Shown: positions 25,680 through 32,924 of the stretch, one piece after another
How positions within the stretch are numbered: position 1 is the stretch's first letter
How the letters are laid out: each line of letters begins with the position of its first letter
Source of the DNA: [Actinomadura] parvosata subsp. kistnae
Lineage (GTDB): Bacteria > Actinomycetota > Actinomycetes > Streptosporangiales > Streptosporangiaceae
Reading direction: 5' to 3'
DNA length: 64,000 bases
Assembly (NCBI RefSeq): GCF_900323885.1
Contig: NZ_OOHJ01000032.1
Location: forward strand, 105,403-169,402
Translations under genes and position numbers: made by a program
Notes under the pieces: model-generated
The model's database searches: none
The model's input: only the letters and a program-made list of their open reading frames with translations
Told to the model about the DNA's origin: nothing

Positions 25680-26558
25680 ATGTCCGAGCGCAACGCGGTG
25701 ACCGTGATCGGCCTGGGCCCGATGGGCCGGGCCCTGGCCTCCGCCTTCCTCGGGGCCGGTCATCCGACCACGGTGTGGAACCGTACCCCTGGCAAGGACG
25801 AGGACCTGGTGGCGCGGGGCGCCATGCGCGCCGGCAGCCCTGAGGAGGCGGTGGCGGCGAGCCCGCTGACGGTCGTCTGCGTGGTCAACTACGACGCCTC
25901 CGACGCCGTGCTGCGGCGCGGCCCCGTCGCCGCGGCGCTCGAGGGGCGCACGGTGGTCAATCTGAGCGCCGACACCCCTGATCGGGCGCGTGAGAGCGCG
26001 GCGTGGGCGGCCGGGCACGGCATCGGCTACCTGGACGGCGCCATCATGACGCCGGCCCCGACCATCGGCACCGCCGACGCGGTGCTGCTGCACAGCGGCC
26101 CCGAAGGGCTCCACCAGGCGCATCGGGAGACGCTGGAGGCGCTGGGCGGCCGCCAGACATACCTGGGTGAGGAGATCGGCCGGGCGGCCGCGTACGATAT
26201 CGCGCTGCTCGACATCTTCTGGACCGCCATGACGGGGTACGCGCACGCGCTGGCCGTGGCGCGGGCCGAAGGCATCACCGCGCAGGAACTGGCCCCGTTC
26301 GCGGGCGGGATCGCGACCATCATGCCGCCGTTGTTCGAGAAAAGCGCGGCGCTGGTGGACAAGGGCGACTACACCGATGAGATCAACCCGATCACCTCGG
26401 CGGCCTCGACCATGGCGCACATCGTGCACCATTCGGAGGCGCATGGCATCGACGCGAGCGTGATGCGGGCGGCCGAAGGGCTGGCGCGCCGCGTCATCGG
26501 CGCCGGTCATGGCGCCGATGGGCTGCTGCGGATCACCGAGCTGCTCAACCCCCGCTGA
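25680..26558 (+). CDS. NAD(P)-dependent imine-reductase/beta-hydroxyacid-dehydrogenase-like protein
   Basis: 292 residues from the ATG at 25680 after AAAGGAG. The Rossmann motif VTVIGLGPMGRALASAFL, the NADP-preferring NRTPGK loop, DGAIMTPAPTIG, and the helical second domain (YDIALLDIFWTAMTGYAHAL ... HIVHHSEAHGID) match the imine-reductase-like branch of the 6-phosphogluconate-dehydrogenase fold. It reduces a C=N or C=O bond with NADPH. A second, broken member lies at 38070-38536. Confidence 0.88.
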   Translation: MSERNAVTVIGLGPMGRALASAFLGAGHPTTVWNRTPGKDEDLVARGAMRAGSPEEAVAASPLTVVCVVNYDASDAVLRRGPVAAALEGRTVVNLSADTPDRARESAAWAAGHGIGYLDGAIMTPAPTIGTADAVLLHSGPEGLHQAHRETLEALGGRQTYLGEEIGRAAAYDIALLDIFWTAMTGYAHALAVARAEGITAQELAPFAGGIATIMPPLFEKSAALVDKGDYTDEINPITSAASTMAHIVHHSEAHGIDASVMRAAEGLARRVIGAGHGADGLLRITELLNPR

Positions 26559-26689
26559 GGGGCGGGGTCACGGCTCGAACAGGGCAGGACGGCAACGCCC
26601 ACGATGCTCGTGATCGGCCACATGAAGGAGCTCATCGTCCTGCGCTTCGACTGCCGGACGGAACCACGTCGGTCATGGACTTCTACCAG

Positions 26690-26980
26690 GCGGCAGAACG
26701 ATCGACAGGGCGTGCGGCGTTGCGGATCAGGTGCAGCGCAGGCCCCCAGAACCAGCGGGAGTGGGAGCGGCAGTAGCCGGCCCGGCCCGCCAGCTCTGGA
26801 CGCTGGACGACGGACAGGAGCAGCCGCACTTGATCGGCGTGGAGCCGGTCACCCAGATCGGGCCGGTCCGGCGGGTGTCGGATGCCAGCGCCTGGACGGC
26901 GGCACCGGTGAGCCGGGGCAGGAGTCCCAAGCGTGGAGCTTCGGCCAGTCGAGCCACCTGCACCGCCATGCGCTACGTCA
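26690..26980 (-). pseudogene. DDE transposase fragment (IS982/IS4-like), frameshifted
   Basis: One leftward frame gives LTGAAVQALASDTRRTGPIW, VTGSTPIKCG; after a shift another gives RPELAGRAGYCRSHSRWFWG, PALHLIRNA. Relatives read VWVVDSTPVECGRSR..V.RS.LAGWA.YGYC.SHSR.FWGLRLHL. The catalytic Asp of V.DSTP is Gly here. It is inactive debris. The 26559-26690 flank shows nothing. Confidence 0.6.
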
Positions 26981-27065
26981 AATCCGGCGCCCCCGCCGTC
27001 GCCGAGACCTCCCGGGGACCTGCCTGCCGGGGTCGTGCCATGCTCGGTCCCGGCGCGAGGGCTGA

Positions 27066-27528
27066 TCAGCCCGCGAGGATCTTGTCCCAGTCCACCGTCT
27101 TGGCCCACTCGGCGTAGCTGTGCCAGCCGACGGCGGGGTACTTGGCATGCAGGGCCTCGAGGTCGAGGAAGTCGGTGTTGTTCTCGAAGTTCTCGAACAT
27201 CGTGGCCACCTCCTCGCCGGCCCACTGCCGCACCATGTCGAGCGGCATCTGCTGGTAGGGGATCTCCCGGCCGAGCACCGTCGCGCGGACCGGCCGCTCC
27301 CGTAGGTAGGCCTCGATGAGCTGCTTGCTGTCGGCGTGCTCGATCCTGGTGGCCTCCAGCCGGTCGGCGCCCCGCACCGAGGCGCGCCCCCTTGGCCCGC
27401 AGTGCCCGCTCGGCGGGCGACTCCGACGAGCGGACGTACGCCACCACCTCGTGACCGCGCTCCAGCAGCAGGTCGGTGACCGCACCTCCCTGGTTGCCGG
27501 TAGCGCCTACGACGACGACTCGGGTCAT
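27066..27528 (-). pseudogene. NmrA-family reductase, frameshifted with internal deletion
   Basis: From an ATG at 27528 with GGAGA upstream the protein starts normally (MTRVVVVGATGNQGGAVTDL, LLERGHEVVAYVRSSESPAE). Near 27390 the frame changes, and the sequence resumes as RIEHADSKQLIEAYLRERPV, IPYQQMPLDMVRQWAGEEVA, FLDLEALHAKYPAVGWHSYA. The middle of the NmrA fold is missing and the frame is broken, so no reductase can be made. It is divergent from the SDR remnant. Confidence 0.8.
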
Positions 27529-27612
27529 GACATGTCTCCATGGTCGGGCGCCGCATGCAGGGGTGAGTGTCCAGGAACAGCCGAGACACCACGTGCGACA
27601 GCAGGCGAGGAC

Positions 27613-27995
27613 AACACCCGACAGACGCTCGCCCAGGAGGTCGGCCAGTTCGGCGTGCGGGTCACCGCCGTGGCCCCCGGCGCGTTCAAGACCGGCTGGG
27701 CAGGCAGGTCACTGGTGCGCGCACGGCGCGGCATCGCCGACTACGACGCGCTGTTCGACCGCATCCGGACCCGCCGCCAGGCCCTCGCGGGCCAGGGCAT
27801 CGGTGACCTGATCGCGCGGGCGACGCCATCCTCGCCCTCCTGGACGTGGACAAGCCGCCCGTGCATCTCCTGCTCGGCTCGGACGCGCTCCGCCTGGTCG
27901 CCGCCGGGCGCCGATGCGTCCAGGACGACTTCGACGCCTGGGAGGAACTCAGCCGCTCCACCGACTTCACGGAAGGCGGAGTGACGGTCGCCTGA
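27613..27995 (+). pseudogene. short-chain dehydrogenase C-terminal remnant, frameshifted
   Basis: The plus strand reads RQTLAQEVGQFGVRVTAVAP, GAFKTGWAGRSLVRARRGIA, DYDALFDRIRTRRQA, then shifts frame near 27825 to AILALLDVDKPPVHLLLGSD, ALRLVAAGR and DAWEELSRSTDF up to a TGA at 27993-27995. The NAD-binding half and the Tyr-Lys active site are missing. It is the tail of an SDR of the oxidoreductase type common in actinomycetes. The 27996-28147 stretch holds nothing recognised. Confidence 0.75.
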
Positions 27996-28147
27996 CATGG
28001 GACACCTCACCAAGGCGGCGGCCGTCAGCGGTGGGCCTCGGCCTCGCGGGCCACGGGCACCGCCTCGGCGGCCGTAGCGCCGAGGGCGCCGGACTCGAGT
28101 TCCTGCGGTCCGCACATCGGCCGCGCCCGCCTGGGCTGCGACGGGTT

Positions 28148-28999
28148 TCACCGCGGCAGCTCGTCCGTCCACTCGGTCGTCACCGAGATGTACGAGTTGC
28201 TCATCGCCGAGCCGCCTTCGGCGGTCAGCAGGATGTTGGCGCGCGTCACCCGGGCGGCCTCGGGATCGACGACCATCCTGATCCGCAGGCTCCCGGAGAG
28301 CGGGATCAGCAGTTCCTGGCCGCCCTCGACCGGCCCCGCGTTCTCGACCCCCGGCGTCGCGGCGAGGGCCTCGAACGCGGCCGAACGGACCTGCGCGGGG
28401 GTAGGCAGCTCCGTGATCAGGGTGATCAGCGGGGAGACGAGCTCGCCTTGCCGGTCGGCAGAGATCATGGCGCTGTCATGGCGGGGTAGCCCGGCGATGC
28501 GTTCCTTCAGCTCCTCAGGATCCGATGGCAGCCCTTCGAGCTCCTCGAAACCGATCTTGGCGCCCATGAGCCTGAACGGGGCCGGGTCCTCGACGACGGC
28601 GCCGGGAGTGGCGTACGGCTCGTTCCTGGACCAGCGGTGGCCGTCGCGGGTGGTCCAGCTCTCCTGCATTTCGGGCGCGTCCGGGCCCTGCCACGTACGC
28701 GTGATGTGCCAATAGGTTCCCGTGCCCTGGGGGATGTGCTCGGCGCTGGCCGCGGCCATGAGCAGGACGTCCCTGCCCGAGACGGGCGTGGCGGCGGGCG
28801 GGGCCACGCCGGTGACGATCACGGCGGCGGTCACCGCGGCGGCGACCGCCATGCCCAGCACCGGCAGGAGCCGGCCGCGGCGGCGGCGGGCGCGGCCCCG
28901 TGTGATCCTGTCCTGGAGACGTTCCCTGCTGCGGGTGATCGCCTCGGCGGCGGGTTCGGGCTTGGCCAGCAGGCTCGCGACCGCGTTCAGGTCATCCAT
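28148..28999 (-). CDS. CU044_5270-type membrane protein, putative sigma-factor partner
   Basis: 283 residues. A basic N-terminal cytoplasmic part (RSRERLQDRITRGRARRRRG) is followed by one membrane helix (LLPVLGMAVAAAVTAAVIVT) and an extracytoplasmic domain of the CU044_5270 type (GTGTYWHITRTWQG, ESWTTRDGHRWSRN, LKERIAGLP). Such proteins are usually encoded with an ECF sigma factor and probably restrain or tune it, although no classical zinc anti-sigma motif is seen. It overlaps the sigma gene by eight bases. Confidence 0.82.
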   Translation of the reverse strand: MDDLNAVASLLAKPEPAAEAITRSRERLQDRITRGRARRRRGRLLPVLGMAVAAAVTAAVIVTGVAPPAATPVSGRDVLLMAAASAEHIPQGTGTYWHITRTWQGPDAPEMQESWTTRDGHRWSRNEPYATPGAVVEDPAPFRLMGAKIGFEELEGLPSDPEELKERIAGLPRHDSAMISADRQGELVSPLITLITELPTPAQVRSAAFEALAATPGVENAGPVEGGQELLIPLSGSLRIRMVVDPEAARVTRANILLTAEGGSAMSNSYISVTTEWTDELPR

Positions 29000-29618
29000 G
29001 GGCGTTCTCCTTGTCGATGACGGCGAGGATCTTGCCGCGGGCGCGGCTGAGCCGGGAGCCCACCGTGCCGACGGCGATGCCGAGCGCCCGAGCCACCTCG
29101 TCGTAGCTGAGCTGGCCCAGGGCCACGAGCAGCAGCACGTCGCGCTCGCCGCCGGACAGGGCGGCCAGTGCCTTGGCCAGGTGCGGCTGCATGCGCTCGG
29201 CGGCGACGGAGGTGACGACCCGGTCCTCGTGGCCTTCCACGACAGGCTCGGGCCCCAGCTTGGCCAGCGCCTTGTAGTGGCGGGTCTCCTTGCGGCGGTG
29301 CCTGGCGATCAGATTGGTGGCGATGCCGAACAGCCAGGGCCGCAGGTCTCCGCGTTCCGGCTCGTAGCGGTCGCGCCGGTCGAAGGCCAGCAGGAACGTC
29401 TCGGCGGCGAGGTCCTCGGCGATCTGCGTGTCCAGGCGGCCGGCGACGTACAGGTAGATGTCGCGGTAATAGCGGTCGTGGACGGCCGTGAACAGGTCGG
29501 GGTCACGCCGGTACCGGGCGGCGAGCTCGGCGTCGGTCACCTGTTCGCTCACTTCGGCGCTCACGTTCTTGTCTTCGGCATCAGGTCGGCCTTCCGGTCG
29601 GCGGTCACGATCATCCAT
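28992..29618 (-). CDS. ECF-type RNA polymerase sigma factor
   Basis: About 208 residues. Region 2 lies in FTAVHDRYYRDIYLYVAGRL, DTQIAEDLAAETFLLAFDRR, and WLFGIATNLIARHRRKE; region 4 in LSGGERDVLLLVALGQLSYD, EVARALGIAVGTVGSRLSRA. The ATG at 29618 has AAGG directly before it; TTG 29630 and GTG 29564 are alternatives. It is first in an operon with the CU044_5270 protein and probably directs transcription of an envelope- or stress-related regulon. Confidence 0.9.
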   Translation of the reverse strand: MDDRDRRPEGRPDAEDKNVSAEVSEQVTDAELAARYRRDPDLFTAVHDRYYRDIYLYVAGRLDTQIAEDLAAETFLLAFDRRDRYEPERGDLRPWLFGIATNLIARHRRKETRHYKALAKLGPEPVVEGHEDRVVTSVAAERMQPHLAKALAALSGGERDVLLLVALGQLSYDEVARALGIAVGTVGSRLSRARGKILAVIDKENAHG

Positions 29619-29876
29619 CCTTCGCCGCAAGCCGGAATCGTCTTCCCGCGCGCATCCCCCGTTCTTCTCTCATCCCTCCCTTCGAGACGCGACCCGGGCG
29701 CGCCTCCGGCAGTGACTCACCCGGCAGAGCGAGCGGGACCGCCCCCTTAGGGTGGTGCCGGATGGCGTGGCGGTGCAGCAGATGCTGCTGGTCAGAATCG
29801 GTGGGGTCGGCGAGCGTGGTGCCGGTGGCTGCCGGGCGGTGACTGGCTGTCAGGCGTCCTCTCCCCCGTTCGGGTT

Positions 29877-30635
29877 TCAGTGGGGACGTACGGCGATGGC
29901 GGTGACCCATGCTTGGGCGAACATCGCGCTTGGGCTGGTGGCCCAGTCGCGGAGCCGACGAGCGTGGGCGGTCTGCCCCGCGGCCTCGAGGTGCACCGCG
30001 AGATAGCTCACGATGCGGGCCGGGTCGGCATGGCGTTCGTAGCGGGCGTCGAGGTGGCACTGCTCGAAGCCCGCTTCGAGCAGGTACTCGCCGAGTTTGT
30101 GGCCGGCGAAGGGGTCTCCGCCGTTGGCTTGCTGCAGGCGCGTGTAGGCACTGACGGCGTCGTCACAGGGTGGGCTCAGCAGGAAGCCGCCCCAGTCGGG
30201 GCTGCAGAGCCCGACCTTGCCGCCGGGGCGCAGCACCCGCCGGATCTCGGCCAGGGCCTGGGCCGGGTGGGCGAGGTGTTCCATCAGGGCGTGGGAGAAG
30301 ACGCGGTCGACCGATCCGTCGTCCAGCGGGATGTCGTAGCAGGATCCCTGCCGGAATCGCACGTTGGTGAGGCCTCTCTGCCGTGCGAGGGCGCGTGCGC
30401 CGCGGAGCTGGGAGGCTTGCCGGTCGAGTCCGAGAACGTGTCCCGGTGCGACGGCGGCGGCCAGGTCGACGGTGATGGTGCCCGGCCCGCATCCCAGGTC
30501 CAGCAAAGTCGTTCCCGGAGACAGGTGCGGCAGGAAGAAGCGTGCGTGCGTCGCGGCTGTTCGTGCCGCCATGAAGGCGATGGCGGAGGTGTCGTGGCCG
30601 GGTGTGTAGCGTTCGGTCCCGGGAGTGTCGCTCAT
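29877..30635 (-). CDS. SAM-dependent methyltransferase
   Basis: 252 residues. Motif I is TTLLDLGCGPGTITVDLAAA, the acidic tip is LGLDRQASQ, and VDRVFSHALMEHLAHPAQAL plus IRRVLRPGGKVGLCSPDWGG follow the Methyltransf_11/UbiE pattern. It methylates an unknown small molecule. Its start overlaps the stop of the MFS gene by four bases, so the pair is one operon: modify and export, or modify and resist. The 258-bp gap to the sigma gene shows no feature. Confidence 0.9.
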   Translation of the reverse strand: MSDTPGTERYTPGHDTSAIAFMAARTAATHARFFLPHLSPGTTLLDLGCGPGTITVDLAAAVAPGHVLGLDRQASQLRGARALARQRGLTNVRFRQGSCYDIPLDDGSVDRVFSHALMEHLAHPAQALAEIRRVLRPGGKVGLCSPDWGGFLLSPPCDDAVSAYTRLQQANGGDPFAGHKLGEYLLEAGFEQCHLDARYERHADPARIVSYLAVHLEAAGQTAHARRLRDWATSPSAMFAQAWVTAIAVRPH

Positions 30636-31798
30636 CGTGCGATCGCCGCCTTGGCGCGCGCGTCGAGCAGTCCTGAGCAGACGGCCAGGGCCAGCCCCGT
30701 GGCGGCCAGGACGGCGCCGACCGCGTTGGGGCCGGTGTAGCCGTATCCGGCTCTGATCGCCATGCCGCCGAGGAAGGCGCCGAGCGCATTGGCGATGTTG
30801 AAGGCCGACAGGTTCAGCGCGGAGGCGAGGGTGGGGGCGCCTGCGGCCTTGTCCAGGATGCGCAGTTGCAGTGCCGGGACGGTCGCGAACCCGAACACCC
30901 CCAGCAGGAACAAGGTGCAGACGGCGAGGACCTTGCTGTGCGCGGTCATCACGAACAGGCTCAGCACGATGCTCAGCCCGGCCAGGAACACGTACAGGCT
31001 CGGCATGAGCCGCCGCCCGGCGAAGCGGCCCGACACCAGGTTGCCGGTGGCCATGCCCAGCCCGAAGACGACCAGCAGCAGCGTCATGCTGGACCCGCTG
31101 AAGCCCGCGACCGTGGTCATCATCGGCGTGACATAGGTGAAGGAGGCGAAGACACCGCCGAAGCCCGCCGTCGTCACTGCCATCGCGAGCCAGACCTGTG
31201 GCCGCCGCAGCGTGGCCAGTTCCGCGCGCAGCCCCGTCTCGTCCTCGGGGCGCAGCCGGCGCGGGACCAACGCGGCGATGCCGGCCATCGACAGCGCGCC
31301 CAGTGCCGCGATGGCCCAGAACGTGGCCCGCCAGCCGGCGGTCTGCCCCAGCCAGGTCACCAGCGGCACGCCGGCCACGTTCGCCAGGGTGAACCCGCCG
31401 AACATCACCGACATCGCGCTCGCCCGCCGTTCCGGCGGGACGAGCTGGGCCGCGACCACCGACCCGACCCCGAACAGCGCCCCCTGCGGCACGCCCGCGA
31501 CCACCCTGGCCGCCAGCAGCAGGCCATAGCCGGAGGCGAGCGCCGACAAGGCGCTGCCCGCCGCCAGCAGCGCCGCGACGATCATCAGCGTCGTGCGGCG
31601 CGGGAGCCGGGCCGAAGCGGCGGTGAGCAGCGGCGCCCCGACGATCACACCGGCGGCGTACCCGGTGATCAGGCCCCCGGCGTCCGGGATCGACACCCCG
31701 ACCCCCTGGGCGACCTGCGGCAACAGCCCCATGATGGCGAACTCCGAGGTCCCCACCCCGAACGCCGTGACGGCCAGGGCCAACAATGCCAACGGCAT
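30632..31798 (-). CDS. MFS transporter (AraJ/YdhP-type efflux)
   Basis: 388 residues, twelve hydrophobic helices. The ATG at 31798 is chosen for the GAGGAG nine bases upstream; a TTG at 31819 would add seven residues. It starts MPLALLALAVTAFGVGTSEF, AIMGLLPQVAQ, the signature of the arabinose-efflux/chloramphenicol-resistance branch. GAPLLTAASARLPRRTTLMI is the TM2-3 motif. It is a drug/proton or metabolite antiporter, co-transcribed with the methyltransferase and divergent from the AraC-type regulator. Confidence 0.92.
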   Translation of the reverse strand: MPLALLALAVTAFGVGTSEFAIMGLLPQVAQGVGVSIPDAGGLITGYAAGVIVGAPLLTAASARLPRRTTLMIVAALLAAGSALSALASGYGLLLAARVVAGVPQGALFGVGSVVAAQLVPPERRASAMSVMFGGFTLANVAGVPLVTWLGQTAGWRATFWAIAALGALSMAGIAALVPRRLRPEDETGLRAELATLRRPQVWLAMAVTTAGFGGVFASFTYVTPMMTTVAGFSGSSMTLLLVVFGLGMATGNLVSGRFAGRRLMPSLYVFLAGLSIVLSLFVMTAHSKVLAVCTLFLLGVFGFATVPALQLRILDKAAGAPTLASALNLSAFNIANALGAFLGGMAIRAGYGYTGPNAVGAVLAATGLALAVCSGLLDARAKAAIAR

Positions 31799-31902
31799 GG
31801 CGCCGTACTCCTCACTCAACGGGAAATTCCGGTGTCCAGCCTGATCGGCGAGCCAGCGGAGGCGTGAGTGGCTGAAACGCCAATGTGGGATAGATTTCCG
31901 CC

Positions 31903-32868
31903 ATGATGCGCGTGGGGGTACTGGTCACTGAGCAGGTCCGCGTGTTCGACTACGCCGTGGCCACCGAGGTCTGGGGGCTCGACCGGACCGCCCGCGGCGT
32001 CCCGCGCTTCGAGCTGCGCACCTGCGGGCCGCACCGCTCCATGATCCCCATGACCTCGGGCGTGACCTGCGTTCCCGACCACGGTCTGGACGGCCTGGAC
32101 GAGTGCGACCTGGTCGTCGTTCCCGGTGTCCAAAACCCCACGGCGCCCGTCCATCCGCAGGTCCGGGCCGCGCTGCGCGCCGCCCACGCGCGCGGCGCCA
32201 CCGTGGCGTCGCTGTGCTCGGGCGCGTTCCTGCTGGCCGCCGCCGGCCTGCTGGACGGCCGCCGCGCCACCGCGCACTGGCTGGACGCCGAGGAGCTCGC
32301 GCGCCGCCACCCCGACGTGATCGTGGACCCCAACGTCCTGTTCGTCGGGGACGGCTCCGTATGGACCTCGGCGGGCGTGGCCGCCGGCATCGACCTGTGC
32401 CTGCACCTGGTCCGCCGCGATCACGGCGCCGCCGCCGCGGCCGAGATCGCCCGCACCATGGTCACCGCACCCTTCCGGACCGGCGGACAGGCACAGTTCA
32501 TCACCCGCCCCATCCCGGCCGCCGAGGGCCAGATCGACGACCTGTCGAAGGTACGCGAACACGTTCTCAACGACCTGGCCCGCCCGTGGACCGTCGCGCA
32601 GATGGCGGACCTGGCGCGCATGTCCGAGCGCAGTTTCGCCCGCCGCTTCGTTCAGGCCACCGGCGGCACCCCTCTGCAGTGGCTCCTGACCCAGCGCGTG
32701 CTGGCCGCCCAGCACCTCCTGGAGGTCAGCAACCTGCCCATCACCGCCATCGCCCGCCGCTGCGGCTTCGGCACCGCCCTCACCATGCGCCACCACTTCA
32801 CCCGCCACGTCGGCCTGCCACCCCGCGACTACCGCCAGGCCTTCGGCCCCACCCACGACGCCGGTTGA
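31903..32868 (+). CDS. GlxA-type AraC-family regulator (DJ-1/PfpI plus HTH)
   Basis: 321 residues. The N-terminal class I glutamine-amidotransferase-like domain contains VASLCSGAFLLAAAGLLDGR and RATAHW. The C-terminal AraC double HTH reads WTVAQMADLARMSERSFARR, FVQATGGTPLQWLLTQRVLA, ITAIARRCGFGTALTMRHHF. These regulators sense a small molecule through the DJ-1-like domain. The 104-bp divergent gap suggests it controls the MFS/methyltransferase operon. Confidence 0.93.
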   Translation: MMRVGVLVTEQVRVFDYAVATEVWGLDRTARGVPRFELRTCGPHRSMIPMTSGVTCVPDHGLDGLDECDLVVVPGVQNPTAPVHPQVRAALRAAHARGATVASLCSGAFLLAAAGLLDGRRATAHWLDAEELARRHPDVIVDPNVLFVGDGSVWTSAGVAAGIDLCLHLVRRDHGAAAAAEIARTMVTAPFRTGGQAQFITRPIPAAEGQIDDLSKVREHVLNDLARPWTVAQMADLARMSERSFARRFVQATGGTPLQWLLTQRVLAAQHLLEVSNLPITAIARRCGFGTALTMRHHFTRHVGLPPRDYRQAFGPTHDAG

Positions 32869-32924
32869 GAAGGGTGACGTCCGATTTCGACGTGTGACCG
32901 CCATACCTGGAGGTGCGGCGTGGT

